A DNA stretch of 64,000 nt from Leucobacter exalbidus (GCF_017834145.1 NZ_JAFIDA010000001.1:1488001-1552000); one strand, 5' to 3'; numbered from the stretch's first letter, positions 34,239 to 43,014 are shown. Notes: generated by a model not told the origin, from the sequence alone. Translations and numbers: made by a program.

Positions 34239-35951
34239 ATGTCTCTTCTGTCCGATATGAGTGTGTTCGGCGGCATCGTTCGCTCCGAAAGACTTTTGCG
34301 CCGAGGACATTCGCACTATCGAATGAAACAAGCCATCGAGCAGGGCTCACTCATACGACCGATTCGGGGATGGGTTGCACTGCCGAATGCGAACCCCGAA
34401 CTGTTATTCGCAGTGCGACATCGAGTAATTCTCACGTGCGCAACCCAGGCAGCGCGGCTAAAACTCTGGACACTCAAAACAGATGCCCTCCATGTCACGC
34501 CACGCACTCTGGGCACACACGTTGACCACTCAATTGGGGTTATACATTGGCGTAAACCCATCGTGCCCCGCCCGCCCGATCTGCTCGCCGACCATTTGGA
34601 GAACACACTCGATTGCGTTGCGGGCTGCCTACCCCATGAAGAAGCCCTAGCGATCTGGGATTCAGCACTGCAATCTGGTCTGATCGATTACTCTTCTCTG
34701 ACTTCGCTACCGTTCTCTGGTCGCGCTCGCAGTGTGCTCGCGGAATGCACGCCTTTAGCTGACTCCGGCCTCGAATCATTATTTCGAACCCGGTTGCGTT
34801 GGCTTAGAGTTCCCATCCGGCCACAATCTTGGGTTCACGGCCACCGCGTCGATTTCCTCATCGGCGATCGCCTCGTCATACAAATCGACGGGCGACAACA
34901 TGAGGGAGTACAGCGCACGTCAGATCGGATACACGACGCGGAGCTTCTGAAGCGCGGTTACTACGTCATTCGCCTCGGATACGCCCAGGTGGTTCACGAT
35001 TGGAATAGCGCCGAAAGCCTCATCCTCGCAGTCGTGTCACGAGGCCTTCACTTGGCGCCTAAAACGCACTATAACCGGGCCCCAGAAACGACAAATGCCC
35101 CACTCCGTAGAGTGAGGCATTCGTCAGCAGTCGAAGACTTAGACCATCTTGGTGACCTGGTCGAAACCAAGCTCGACCGGGGTCTCGCGCTCGAACAGCG
35201 ACACCAGCACGGTGAGCTTGCCCGCAGCAGCGTTGATCTCGCTGATCGTGCCGGGGAGACCCTCGAAGGAGCCCGACTTGATCGTGATCGTCTCGCCGAC
35301 CTCGAAGTCGATCTCGATGTTGCCCTGAGCGGCAGCATTGGCAGCTGCCATGCTCTTGCCGGTGCCGGGAACAACCTCAAGTTCAACGGTGCTCTTCAGC
35401 ATCTCGAAGGCCTCGTTGATGCGCAGCGGTACCGGGTTGTGAGCGTTGCCCACGAAGCCGGTCACACCGGGAGTGTGGCGAACGACAGACCAAGTGGTCT
35501 CGTTGAGGTTCATACGAACGAGTACGTAACCGGGGATGCGCACGCGGGTGACCATCTTGCGCTGGCCGTTCTTGACCTCCATGACATCTTCCATGGGGAC
35601 CTGGATCTCGTAGATGTCATCTACAGCGCCCATGACCTCGCGGCGGTTCCAGAGGTTCGACTTCACCTTGCGCTCGTAACCGGCGTAGGTGTGAATCACG
35701 AACCACTTACCGGGGCGACGACGCAGATCCTTCTTGAAAGCCTTGTAGGGGTCGATCTCAGATTCGGCTTCTTCTTCCGACTCTTCATCAACGATTGCGT
35801 TGGCCGCGGCCACCGCTTCTTCCTCGGTGTCAATCACGAGGGCGTCTTCGACCGCTGCATCTGCGATGGGATCAGGAGACTGAACCAGCGCGTCGAGAGC
35901 CGCGTCGAGGTTCGCCTCAGGGTTGTTGCTGTTCTCGCTGGTCATCTGTAG
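34239..35951 (+). CDS. AbiEi/DUF559-type endonuclease-fold protein; no stop until past nusG antisense
   Basis: From the ATG at 34239 the first 280 or so residues form a recognisable protein: an AbiEi-like helix-turn-helix N-terminus ([20 protein letters not shown], then [14 protein letters not shown]) and a C-terminal Vsr/DUF559-like PD-(D/E)xK part ([46 protein letters not shown]). The family normally ends soon after this (near 35060). Here no stop follows, and the frame runs on through the nusG terminator and the whole antisense of nusG to 35951, so the C-terminal half is not credible protein. Either a stop was lost by a small indel or the gene is decaying. The start lacks a good ribosome-binding site. 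It interrupts the usual nusG-rplK order. Confidence 0.5.
   Translation: MSLLSDMSVFGGIVRSERLLRRGHSHYRMKQAIEQGSLIRPIRGWVALPNANPELLFAVRHRVILTCATQAARLKLWTLKTDALHVTPRTLGTHVDHSIGVIHWRKPIVPRPPDLLADHLENTLDCVAGCLPHEEALAIWDSALQSGLIDYSSLTSLPFSGRARSVLAECTPLADSGLESLFRTRLRWLRVPIRPQSWVHGHRVDFLIGDRLVIQIDGRQHEGVQRTSDRIHDAELLKRGYYVIRLGYAQVVHDWNSAESLILAVVSRGLHLAPKTHYNRAPETTNAPLRRVRHSSAVEDLDHLGDLVETKLDRGLALEQRHQHGELARSSVDLADRAGETLEGARLDRDRLADLEVDLDVALSGSIGSCHALAGAGNNLKFNGALQHLEGLVDAQRYRVVSVAHEAGHTGSVANDRPSGLVEVHTNEYVTGDAHAGDHLALAVLDLHDIFHGDLDLVDVIYSAHDLAAVPEVRLHLALVTGVGVNHEPLTGATTQILLESLVGVDLRFGFFFRLFINDCVGRGHRFFLGVNHEGVFDRCICDGIRRLNQRVESRVEVRLRVVAVLAGHL
35094..35121 (-). terminator. Terminator after nusG
   Basis: AATGCCCCACTC pairs with GAGTGAGGCATT around a 4-nt loop, one mismatch. 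The minus-strand stem continues into TTTGTCGTTTC. It ends the tRNA-Trp–secE–nusG transcript and lies inside the unterminated plus-strand frame of the DUF559-type gene. Confidence 0.8.
35139..35945 (-). CDS. nusG: Transcription termination/antitermination protein NusG
   Basis: This 268-residue NusG has an acidic N-terminal extension of about 85 residues, common in actinobacteria, then the NGN domain ([42 protein letters not shown]) and a C-terminal KOW domain ([20 protein letters not shown] and [14 protein letters not shown]). NusG binds RNA polymerase and links it to Rho or ribosomes. It follows secE by 42 bp on the same strand. Confidence 0.97.
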   Translation of the reverse strand: MTSENSNNPEANLDAALDALVQSPDPIADAAVEDALVIDTEEEAVAAANAIVDEESEEEAESEIDPYKAFKKDLRRRPGKWFVIHTYAGYERKVKSNLWNRREVMGAVDDIYEIQVPMEDVMEVKNGQRKMVTRVRIPGYVLVRMNLNETTWSVVRHTPGVTGFVGNAHNPVPLRINEAFEMLKSTVELEVVPGTGKSMAAANAAAQGNIEIDFEVGETITIKSGSFEGLPGTISEINAAAGKLTVLVSLFERETPVELGFDQVTKMV

Positions 35952-35987
35952 TGCTTTCCTTAGCTCGAATGAAACGGACGCGCTGAA

Positions 35988-36260
35988 CTAGCTAAGAGGC
36001 GTTCCGAAGATAAATAGCGTGACAAACCCGAAGACCTGATCAAGGGCCCACACGAGAGCCATCATAATAACCACAAATGCGATCACCACGAGCGTGTAAT
36101 TGATGAGCTCTTTGCGGGTCGGAGTTACGACCTTCTTGAGCTCGGCAATGATCTGCTGAATGAACAACGCGATGCGGCTAAACAGATTGCGCTTTGCAGC
36201 ACGATCGGACTTGGCGCGCTCGACGGGGCCATTGCCTTCCTCGATTTCAGTGCTGCTCAC
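35988..36260 (-). CDS. secE: Preprotein translocase subunit SecE
   Basis: The 90-residue protein has a basic amphipathic helix (FIQQIIAELKKVVTPTRKEL), which is the SecE signature, followed by one membrane helix (NYTLVVIAFVVIMMALVWAL). It clamps SecY in the Sec channel. It lies between tRNA-Trp and nusG, the standard actinobacterial order. Confidence 0.97.
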   Translation of the reverse strand: MSSTEIEEGNGPVERAKSDRAAKRNLFSRIALFIQQIIAELKKVVTPTRKELINYTLVVIAFVVIMMALVWALDQVFGFVTLFIFGTPLS

Positions 36261-36314
36261 TCGGGTGTCCTTTCATCTGCCCCACCGGGCACGTCGGACG
36301 CCCGGCGGGATCTG

Positions 36315-36387
36315 CAGGGCGGACAGGACTCGAACCTGCAACCTGCGGTTTTGGAGACCGCTGCTCTACCAATTGAGCCACCACCCT
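36315..36387 (-). tRNA. tRNA-Trp (CCA)
   Basis: On the minus strand a 73-nt cloverleaf begins AGGGTGG and ends CCGCCCTG. The anticodon stem GCGGT/ACCGC holds loop CTCCAAA, so the anticodon is CCA. The T-arm is GCAGG TTCGAGT CCTGT. The 3' CCA is not encoded. It lies 54 bp before secE. Confidence 0.97.
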
Positions 36388-36578
36388 CTGGAGACTGACG
36401 TCCTGTCACACTCTATTGCACCCTTGGGCGCAAAAAAGTTTGGTAGACGTCAACTACCTCGAATCACTTTACGCGATACGGCCCTCGATGTCGAACTGAC
36501 CGACTTGCCACGCCCACTTCCGCGCGTGTCGCAGCCCTCAGCTGCAGCGCGCCCAGCGTGCTCAAGTAGGATCGTGGC

Positions 36579-37781
36579 GTGACCCAAAACACTCGTCTCT
36601 CAAAGAAGATTGCAGCCATCGCCGAGTCCGCCACCCTCAAGGTTGACGGCAAGGCAAAGGCGCTCCAGGCCGAAGGCCGCCCGGTGATTAGCTACGCTGC
36701 CGGCGAGCCCGATTTCCCCACGCCTCCCCACGTTGTGGACGCGGCTCGTGAGGCCCTCAACAACCCGAAGAACTTCCGCTATACCCCCGCCGTTGGCTTG
36801 CCTGTGCTGCGCGAAGCGATCGTGCGCAAGACGAAGCGCGACTCGGGTCTCGACATCTTGCCCAGCCAGGTCATCGTCACGAACGGCGGCAAGCACGCCG
36901 TCTACGCGGCTTTTCAGACGATCCTGAACCCTGGCGACGAGGTCATCCTGCCCGCGCCGTACTGGACGAGCTACCCCGAAGAGATTCAGCTCGCCGACGG
37001 CGTGCCCGTCGAGGTATTCGCTGGCTCAGATCAGGGCTACAAGGTCACCGTCGCACAGCTTGAGGCCGCGCGCACCAACAAGACCAAGGCACTGCTCTTC
37101 TGCTCGCCCTCGAACCCCACCGGCGCGGTCTACACGCCCGAGGAGACGAAGGCGATCGGCGAGTGGGCACTCGAGCACGACCTGTTCGTCATCAGCGATG
37201 AGATCTACCAGAACCTCACCTATGACGGAGTGCGCGCCGTTTCCATCGTCGAGGCCGTGCCCGAGCTGGCGAAGAACACGCTGCTCGTCAACGGTGTCGC
37301 GAAGACCTTTGCCATGACCGGCTGGCGTATCGGCTGGATCGCCGGCCCCGCAGACCTCATCAAGGGTGCTGCGAACCTGCAGTCACACATGACGTCGAAC
37401 ATCAACAATGTTGCACAGATTGCTGCTGCCGCTGCGCTAGATGGCCCGCAGGAGCCCATCGAAGAGATGCGCCTCGCATTTGACCGCCGCCGCAAGCTCA
37501 TCGTTACCGAGCTCAACAAGGTGCCAGGCTTCCACTGCCCCACGCCCGAGGGCGCGTTCTACGCGTACGTCGACGTGACTGGCGCGCTGGGCACCGAGAT
37601 CGCGGGAGTAACGCCCACGACCTCGCTCGAACTCGCTGACCTGATCCTCGAAAAGGCAGAGGTTGCCGCGGTTCCTGGTGAGGCGTTCGGCCCCTCGGGC
37701 TACCTGCGCTTCAGCTACGCCCTCGGCGACGAGGCTCTCGTAGAGGGCATCCAGCGCATTCAGAAGCTGCTCGGCGCGTAG
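36579..37781 (+). CDS. Class I PLP-dependent aminotransferase (aspartate type)
   Basis: The GTG at 36579 (AGGA nine bases upstream) gives 400 residues. This is a fold-type I aminotransferase of the AspC Ib group: [60 protein letters not shown], the PLP lysine in [20 protein letters not shown], and the carboxylate-binding Arg in GYLRFSYAL. It probably interconverts aspartate and oxaloacetate with glutamate/2-oxoglutarate, though prephenate or alanine forms are close. It is divergent from tRNA-Trp–secE and ends at a strong terminator. Confidence 0.93.
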   Translation: MTQNTRLSKKIAAIAESATLKVDGKAKALQAEGRPVISYAAGEPDFPTPPHVVDAAREALNNPKNFRYTPAVGLPVLREAIVRKTKRDSGLDILPSQVIVTNGGKHAVYAAFQTILNPGDEVILPAPYWTSYPEEIQLADGVPVEVFAGSDQGYKVTVAQLEAARTNKTKALLFCSPSNPTGAVYTPEETKAIGEWALEHDLFVISDEIYQNLTYDGVRAVSIVEAVPELAKNTLLVNGVAKTFAMTGWRIGWIAGPADLIKGAANLQSHMTSNINNVAQIAAAAALDGPQEPIEEMRLAFDRRRKLIVTELNKVPGFHCPTPEGAFYAYVDVTGALGTEIAGVTPTTSLELADLILEKAEVAAVPGEAFGPSGYLRFSYALGDEALVEGIQRIQKLLGA

Positions 37782-37805
37782 TTCTGGCGTCTCGACGCCG
37801 ACACA

Positions 37806-37863
37806 AAATGCTCCCTAGGCGGTTGGGCTGAAATCTTCAGCACCAATCACCTAGGGAGCATTT
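37806..37863 (+). terminator. Strong intrinsic terminator after the aminotransferase gene
   Basis: AAATGCTCCCTAGG and CCTAGGGAGCATTT form a perfect 14-bp stem with further pairing in the loop (GGTTGG/CCAAT), followed by TT. It can also serve the convergent minus-strand gene at 37919. Confidence 0.92.
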
Positions 37864-37918
37864 TTATGAGTTCATGCCCGCCGCGGGTCACCCGAGCAGC
37901 ATGAGCTTTGCTGCAGGC

Positions 37919-39337
37919 CTAGTAGTAGGACTTCGAGGAAGACTTCGAGGACTTGTACGTGCTCGATGCCTTCACAACAAAGCGGTAGCTTCCGCTCTTC
38001 GTGGGCGCGTACTTCACGTTGCCCGCAGAGTTCGTCTTCACCGTCTTGAAGGTGCTCCAGGCCCCATTCGTCTTCTTCTGCACGCGCACCTTCACGCCAG
38101 CGGGAGCCTTGTAGTAACCGCCACCCGCGTTAATCTTCACGGTGCCCTGGTAGTAGCTTGGGCCGCTCCAGTTATAGACGTACTCGTTAGAAACCTTGGT
38201 CTTCGCCTTACCCGATGACTTCTTGACCACAGACTTTGCCGCTGACGTGGCGCCAAATGCCGAGGAGTTCGCCGGCAAGACAGCCCGCCAGGTGCCCTTC
38301 TTAGAATCCTTAATCAGCGTGCTGTATTTGCCCTTCCAGTTCATGGTGACCGTCTTCTTGGTTACCCAATTGCCCGCAGAGTTCTTCTTCTGCAGCGAAA
38401 CCTGGCGGTTGGGGAGGGCAATCATCTTATTGTTGCTCGCGTCAAAGCGGGTCACGGTGCTCGTGAGACGAACTCCGCTGATTTCACGCTGCAGCTTGAG
38501 CGGCGCGGAAGCAGCCGCGCGCACGTCGACGGTCTTGTTCACGATGTTAATCGTGGGGTAGTCACTCCACGCGCTGAGGTTGTTGCTGTTCGCCCACGAG
38601 TAGTTGAGTGATCGCGACGATACTTCTGCAACATATTTGCCGGCAATATTGCCATTGATCCAGTACGAGCTGGGGAGCTCTTTAGTCACGCGGCCGGTCT
38701 GGTACTGGCTATCCGATCCATAGATATTCCAGCTATCGAGTTCCAGATTATCGCTGGCGCGACGCAGTGTAATCTCTACACGGTCCAGGCAGCTCGTGCC
38801 CTTGGTACCGATGTGGAATGCCTGATTTTCGCGGCTGACCTTGATAGTCTTCGGCATCGTCAGCGTCACTGTGCACTTCTTCGTAATCGCATCAGCAACA
38901 GGGCCCGGAGCCTCGACCTTCACGCTGGGCGCAGCGCTCTTCTGCTGAGCCGACTTTGGCGCCACAGGCAACTCGGGAGCAACAGGTTCTTCTTCAGCAG
39001 GAACGACCGGTGCGGCCGTCGACCCTTCTGCTTCTGGCGCCGGATCATTCGAATCCACGTCAACGGGAAGCTCCGTCGCATCGTCTTCAGTCACAACGAC
39101 TTCAGGCGAATCGATTTCTTCCGAAGCTTCAGCCTCTTCAGCTTCGACCGCCACCTCGGGCGAGATCACTTCATCAACGGAAACAACTTCTGTCTGCTCG
39201 ATCGCCGAAGTGCCGTTGACATCTTCGTCTGCCATCGCGGGTGTCACACTGCCGAGCATCAACCCCGCGATCATCAATCCAGCGAGTCCACCCGAAAGCG
39301 CCTTTGCTCGCGATTTGGATATGCGTTGTTGCTCCAT
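37919..39337 (-). CDS. Secreted surface protein, paralogue 1
   Basis: The 472-residue product has a signal peptide (basic SKSRAKA, hydrophobic GGLAGLMIAGLMLGS, cut after AMA-DE), an acidic linker (about 35-125), a Cys-paired module (KCTVTLTMPKTIKV ... TSCLDRVEITLRRASDN) and two Ig-like beta repeats. The repeats share V-x-L-Q-K-K-x-x-x-G-x-W-x-T-x-K-T-V, a Gly-x-Tyr strand and a Lys/Ser-rich end. The C-terminus (KSSSKSYY) is basic and could bind wall polymer; there is no LPxTG. It equals the protein at 41346-42764 in length and layout. The pair flanks an AraC-type gene. Function unknown; GGGGGAAATTT precedes the ATG. Confidence 0.85.
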   Translation of the reverse strand: MEQQRISKSRAKALSGGLAGLMIAGLMLGSVTPAMADEDVNGTSAIEQTEVVSVDEVISPEVAVEAEEAEASEEIDSPEVVVTEDDATELPVDVDSNDPAPEAEGSTAAPVVPAEEEPVAPELPVAPKSAQQKSAAPSVKVEAPGPVADAITKKCTVTLTMPKTIKVSRENQAFHIGTKGTSCLDRVEITLRRASDNLELDSWNIYGSDSQYQTGRVTKELPSSYWINGNIAGKYVAEVSSRSLNYSWANSNNLSAWSDYPTINIVNKTVDVRAAASAPLKLQREISGVRLTSTVTRFDASNNKMIALPNRQVSLQKKNSAGNWVTKKTVTMNWKGKYSTLIKDSKKGTWRAVLPANSSAFGATSAAKSVVKKSSGKAKTKVSNEYVYNWSGPSYYQGTVKINAGGGYYKAPAGVKVRVQKKTNGAWSTFKTVKTNSAGNVKYAPTKSGSYRFVVKASSTYKSSKSSSKSYY

Positions 39338-39529
39338 AAATTTCCCCCAATGATTCCGACCGGCCCACCCATTGGGCCAGTGCGGCTATCACCCAGATTA
39401 TTAAAAGCCACGCATGTCGCGCATCGGCCAAACGGACGAGATCTTCGTCGTAATTGGGGAGAAAATCTCCAAGCAATGCGCCACAAATTCCGCTACACCG
39501 CTCAGCTAGAGCCTGATGCTCACGCCAAA

Positions 39530-39670
39530 GAGCAAAGCCCCAAGCGTGAACTTGGGGCTTTACTGGGGGATCCCCAAGGCCATCAGCAGGGGGACCGCTG
39601 AGACTTCGGGAAGCTGTAGATCGGTTGAGGTTTCAGTCGCCTGTCGCCTCACCGATTTCAACGAATGCGC
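39530..39670. ncRNA. Structured element, copy A (candidate small RNA)
   Basis: Copy A contains stem 1 (AAAGCCCCAAG 39534 / CTTGGGGCTTT 39551), GGGGGATCCCC, a small hairpin CAGC-AGGGGG-GCTG, a TCGGGAAG block, a longer stem (ATCGGT/ACCGAT with GAGG/CCTC) and a conserved tail CGATTTCAACGA. Copy B shares the order and spacing. Read on the minus strand, stem 1 is 3'-most and is followed by GCTCTTTGG, like a weak terminator, and the small hairpin exposes CCCCC in its loop. A minus-strand small RNA is my preferred reading; strand is not settled. Confidence 0.5.
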
Positions 39671-39837
39671 GCCGTTGCGCTTTCGCCGAGTAACAGCTTC
39701 AGGATGCCACTGCTGCGCGTGGTGCCGGGCCTATTTGCGGAGACTGAACGCCCCGATGCGGGAAGTGCTACCGCTACGCCAGGGCTGGCTCACGCTGCTG
39801 TCGCCACAACGTCGAGCATTTCCCAAGAGGGAACACC

Positions 39838-39951
39838 ATGACCATTCAAGAAAATGGCATTTCGCCATACCAGCTAGAAAAGCGTAGAGCCCCAGGCCAA
39901 GGCTTGGGGCTCTACTGGGGAATTCCCGATTCTAGTAGGGGGAACTACTGA
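39838..39951 (+). CDS. Possible 37-residue peptide overlapping element B
   Basis: An ATG seven bases after AGAGGG opens a 37-codon frame ending in QGLGLYWGIPDSSRGNY. Element A has an in-frame relative (NLGLYWGIPKAISRG), and the LGLYWGIP codons differ only at third positions (CTT/CTC, GGG/GGA, ATC/ATT). Two of those changes also preserve base pairing, so the peptide signal may be a by-product of structure. No processing enzymes lie nearby. Confidence 0.3.
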   Translation: MTIQENGISPYQLEKRRAPGQGLGLYWGIPDSSRGNY

Positions 39952-40022
39952 GCATCGGGAAGTCTTGGATCTGCCGGAATCGCAGCTGCCTGCGTTCCAT
40001 CTCGATTTCAGCGAGAATGCTT
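39881..40022. ncRNA. Structured element, copy B (candidate small RNA)
   Basis: Copy B repeats copy A 351 bp away with paired base changes: stem 1 AGAG/CTCT for AAAG/CTTT, GGGGAATTCCC for GGGGGATCCCC, and TAGT/ACTA for CAGC/GCTG (slipped by two bases). The tail is CGATTTCAGCGAGAATGC. On the minus strand stem 1 is followed by CGCTTTTC. The plus strand also encodes the short peptide frame described at 39838. Confidence 0.5.
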
Positions 40023-40149
40023 TGCGCTTTTATCGCGCGAACCATTCAGACCCTATGCATAAAGTATGTCACTGCATTTGCCCGGTGTGACGCCAATTGC
40101 GGGAACCGATTCACATACTGCAGGCCGCGACCCGTTTGGGGTCCCGAGG

Positions 40150-41100
40150 TCACACTTCTGAAGCCGAAGGTTCCTTCATCGCCCGCACCATCGACGAAAT
40201 AGAGCCGAATCCTGCCGCTTTCGCGAGGTCATTTCGCGTTATGCCGGGGTTACGTTTTCTAATCTCTTCAGCCGCTCGGGCTCGCATGACTCGCAGCTCA
40301 GTCATCACGGTAGTGTCTCGCTCAGCAAAGGCCGAGTGCAGGGTGCGCTCAGACACATTGACCGCCCCCGCAATGTCAGTGACCACCAAATGCGGCTTGG
40401 AATACTCACGCTTAATCACCTGCATCGCAAAATCAAAGGTGGTCATTGAGCTTGCTGCTTCTTTGGTCACTAACTGCACAAGTGCCCGAAACACTTCGCC
40501 GGCCACGAGCTGCAGTGGCACCACCTGCGCCATGTCTTCGAGCGTGGTCTCGCAGAGCGAGTTCACAAACGCGAGCAGCGGGGCCAGGGCCTCTCCGCTG
40601 ACATCGCCGGGGTGTTGCTCGCCACGCCACTTAGGGAGCACAAGGCCCCGAATCACCGAGGTGCTCGCGTTGATATAGACGAGATCTTCGATCGGCTCCG
40701 TGGCCCGAAACGTGATGAAGCTATCCCCCGGAGGCACAAAGAACAGCCCGGGGGCGGCCCGCCAGATTGGACCCTCGCCCTCGATCGAAAACTTGTTGTG
40801 GGGCGCGATGAGGATGAGGCCCCTATCGAGAGACATCGCATCTCGCGGCCACTCGATCGTAGATTTCGGCAAGCGCGCCCGCGCAACAGTCAGCTGTGGA
40901 AACTGGACGATGCGTGCGGCGAGCCCGGTAGAGGCATCAATCTCACGAAAACTAATATTGGCTGCGGCAAGGTACGACTGAAAGACGACGTTCTGTCTCA
41001 CGTCACTCTCGCCGCGAAACCTGAACGCCATACGTTGAAATGGCACGAGCTCGCGTCGTCTCGAACGACGCACAGATCTCGCGTGTTCCCGACCTTGCAT
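40150..41100 (-). CDS. AraC-family transcriptional regulator
   Basis: The ATG at 41100, seven bases after AAGGGG, gives 316 residues. The N-terminal two thirds fit an AraC-type sensing domain (FRGESDVRQNVVFQSYLAAA; APGLFFVPPGDSFITFRATE). The C-terminus has two helix-turn-helix units: KPHLVVTDIAGAVNVSERTL with HSAFAERDTTVMTELRVMRA, then NDLAKAAGFGSISSMVRAMK. The second unit lacks the canonical P-x-x-F-x-R ending (SSMVRAM in place of SxFxRxF), a modest deviation. It lies between the two paralogous surface genes, all on the minus strand, and is the obvious candidate for controlling them and the twin elements (inference). Confidence 0.88.
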   Translation of the reverse strand: MQGREHARSVRRSRRRELVPFQRMAFRFRGESDVRQNVVFQSYLAAANISFREIDASTGLAARIVQFPQLTVARARLPKSTIEWPRDAMSLDRGLILIAPHNKFSIEGEGPIWRAAPGLFFVPPGDSFITFRATEPIEDLVYINASTSVIRGLVLPKWRGEQHPGDVSGEALAPLLAFVNSLCETTLEDMAQVVPLQLVAGEVFRALVQLVTKEAASSMTTFDFAMQVIKREYSKPHLVVTDIAGAVNVSERTLHSAFAERDTTVMTELRVMRARAAEEIRKRNPGITRNDLAKAAGFGSISSMVRAMKEPSASEV

Positions 41101-41287
41101 CCCCGAGCCCCTTTGCTTATTTCTTGTAAGTTTTTCCCAATACTTCAACCCACAAGCCCCACAGCACATAGACCATGGTTTAGCTGTACCTAGTCTTTCA
41201 GCTTTCTAGGCAACGCATGGCGCACTTGCGCAATATGACACAAGAACTGCATCCATTGGCCGGATTGTCCCGCAAAAGCGATATTTC

Positions 41288-41320
41288 CCCGCCGTACCGC
41301 GCATTGAGCGGTACGGCAGG
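41288..41320 (-). terminator. Hairpin after surface-protein gene 2
   Basis: GCCGTACCGC pairs perfectly with GCGGTACGGC around a 7-nt loop, extended by CCCC/AGGG. It lies about 25 bases beyond the stop of the gene at 41346. No T-run follows. Confidence 0.7.
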
Positions 41321-41345
41321 GAAACCCTGGCAGCCACAAAAAGGC

Positions 41346-42764
41346 TTAGTAGAACTTCTTCGCCGAGGACGTCGATGACTTATAGGTACTCGATGCTTTC
41401 ACCACGAAGCGGTAGCTACCGCTCTTGCTCGCCGTGTATTTCACCTTGCCCGCAGAGTTCGTCTTAACGGTCTTGAACGTGCTCCACTTACCACCCTTAT
41501 TCTTTTGAACGCGCACCTTCACGCCCGCCGGGGCCTTGTAGTAGCCGCCGCCAGCATTGATCTTCACCGCGCCCGTGAGTGTCATGTAATCGTAAGACCG
41601 CGAGATCTTGGTCTTTGCCTTACCTGAGCTCTTCTTCGCCACGCTCTTCGCGCCCGAGGTAACGGCAAACGCCGACAAATTTGCCGAGACTACCGCGCGC
41701 CAGGTTCCCTTCTTCGAGTCCTTAATCAGCGTGCTGTACTTGCCCTTGGAGTTCGTGGTCACCGTCTTCTTGGTAACCCATTTACCCACCGAGTTCTTCT
41801 TCTGCAGCGCAACCCGAGTATTCGGCATCCCGACCTTGACGTCGCTACCCGCGTCATAGCGCTGCACCGTGCTCGTTATGCGAACGCCGCCCACCTCGCG
41901 CTGGAGCTTGATTGGCGCGGAGGCAGCGGCCCGCACATCGACCACACCATTCACGACCTTGACCGTGGGAAAGTCGGTTTGCCAGTCGAGATTATTGGCA
42001 TCGGCCCAATTACCGTCGAGGTGTCGATCTGAAATCTCAACGGCGTATTTTCCGGCAATGTTGCCCTTTATAACACCCTCAAGGTGGTAGGGCATGGGCA
42101 GTGTCAACGGGATTCGACCGCTTTGATATTCACTATCTTCGCCATAAATACTCCAGGTATTGAGAACTACGTTGTCACTCGTGCGACGCAGCGCAATCTT
42201 CAACCGGTCCAAGCACTGTATTCCGTTGGTATTCACGTGGAACGACTGAAAACTCTGCCCCACTTTAATAGTCTTGGGCATCGTCAACGTCACCGTGCAC
42301 TTTGACGTAATAGCGTCGGTCACCGCCCCCGGCAGCCCGGCTTTCGGGACCACCTTTTCCGCTCGCGGTGCCGCGGGGCTGGGGGCCGGCGCAGCAGGAG
42401 CAGCGGGCACCGCTGCTGCCTCAGCACCTGACGCGTCATCGACCTCGGTGGCAGCCACTCCATCTTCGCCAACGGCGGCATCTTCCCCGGGGTCCCCGGG
42501 CACTACGGGCGCCCCGAGCGCCTCGGGCACCTCAGCACCAATCGAAACCTCGGGCGAGATGACGCCTTCGTCCCCGCCGAGCACCTCCGTGAATTCTGTA
42601 TCAGTAGGTGCGTACTCGACCGCTTCGACCGTGGTCACCGCAGCGAGATCATCATTGGCCAGCGCGGGCGTCATTCCACCCAGCACCAACCCCGCAACGA
42701 GCATGCCGGCCAGGCCGCCCGATACCTTCCGTGCCCAACCGGGCCCTACGATGTGCTTCTCCAC
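41346..42764 (-). CDS. Secreted surface protein, paralogue 2
   Basis: A GTG at 42764 just after AAGGGGGAG gives exactly 472 residues, the same as paralogue 1, which supports this start over the ATG at 42812. Signal peptide: GGLAGMLVAGLVLGGMTPALA, split here by cleavage before ND. The acidic/Ala-Pro linker is followed by the Cys module (KCTVTLTMPKTIKVGQ ... IQCLDRLKIALRRTSDN) and two Ig-like repeats (VALQKKNSVGKWVTKKTV; VRVQKNKGGKWSTFKTVKTN). The end is SSTSSAKKFY. The Cys and Ig modules are highly conserved against paralogue 1, while the linkers diverge freely, as expected for spacers. Function unknown; a wall-associated adhesin or coat protein is plausible. Confidence 0.85.
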   Translation of the reverse strand: MEKHIVGPGWARKVSGGLAGMLVAGLVLGGMTPALANDDLAAVTTVEAVEYAPTDTEFTEVLGGDEGVISPEVSIGAEVPEALGAPVVPGDPGEDAAVGEDGVAATEVDDASGAEAAAVPAAPAAPAPSPAAPRAEKVVPKAGLPGAVTDAITSKCTVTLTMPKTIKVGQSFQSFHVNTNGIQCLDRLKIALRRTSDNVVLNTWSIYGEDSEYQSGRIPLTLPMPYHLEGVIKGNIAGKYAVEISDRHLDGNWADANNLDWQTDFPTVKVVNGVVDVRAAASAPIKLQREVGGVRITSTVQRYDAGSDVKVGMPNTRVALQKKNSVGKWVTKKTVTTNSKGKYSTLIKDSKKGTWRAVVSANLSAFAVTSGAKSVAKKSSGKAKTKISRSYDYMTLTGAVKINAGGGYYKAPAGVKVRVQKNKGGKWSTFKTVKTNSAGKVKYTASKSGSYRFVVKASSTYKSSTSSAKKFY

Positions 42765-42786
42765 GACTCCCCCTTCAAGGCGACTG

Positions 42787-42840
42787 AACATTTGCCTCGA
42801 AAGACTACCCACGGCGGCGAGACGTTTCGCGGCAAATGTT
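42787..42840. promoter_or_regulatory. Inverted repeat before surface-protein gene 2
   Basis: Perfect 10-bp arms AACATTTGCC / GGCAAATGTT are separated by 34 bases, with centre about 50 bases upstream of the GTG start. It could be a looped operator or a leader hairpin. I do not find the same arms before paralogue 1. Confidence 0.45.
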
Positions 42841-43014
42841 GCCCAACTCGAGGCCTCCAGCTGTTCAGCCCACCAACTTCCGCTGAATCATTGGCCTCCC
42901 AAGGTCATCCATCCCCCAACCCTGCACAACCCTGAACACCCACCCACGCCGATACGCACCCGATGCGCACCCAAAACTCCTCCCACATTCAGGGAATACC
43001 CCAGGCACTTCTGT

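Larger units (their letters stand above)
39338..40149. other. 812-bp gap holding two structured elements
   Basis: This stretch between the araC-type gene end and the surface-protein start is free of any recognisable longer gene. It holds the surface-protein promoter region next to 39338, a hairpin GGCCCACCCATTGGGCC near 39363, and the twin elements at 39530-39670 and 39881-40022, each given separately. Between them (39670-39880) I see no feature except the start of a small frame at 39838. Confidence 0.6.

Noticed and set aside
39601-39660. CTGAGA-like segment reminiscent of a TPP riboswitch
   Set aside because: The surrounding conserved TPP core is absent and no thiamine gene is nearby; the matching bases belong to the twin-element stems.
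39838-39951. Lasso-peptide precursor (GLYWGIPD with acidic residue 8)
   Set aside because: No leader Thr at -2, and no cyclase, protease or RRE gene in the neighbourhood.
39949-39951. In-frame TGA as a selenocysteine codon in element B
   Set aside because: Downstream similarity to copy A exists, but no selenocysteine machinery is seen and base pairing explains the conservation.
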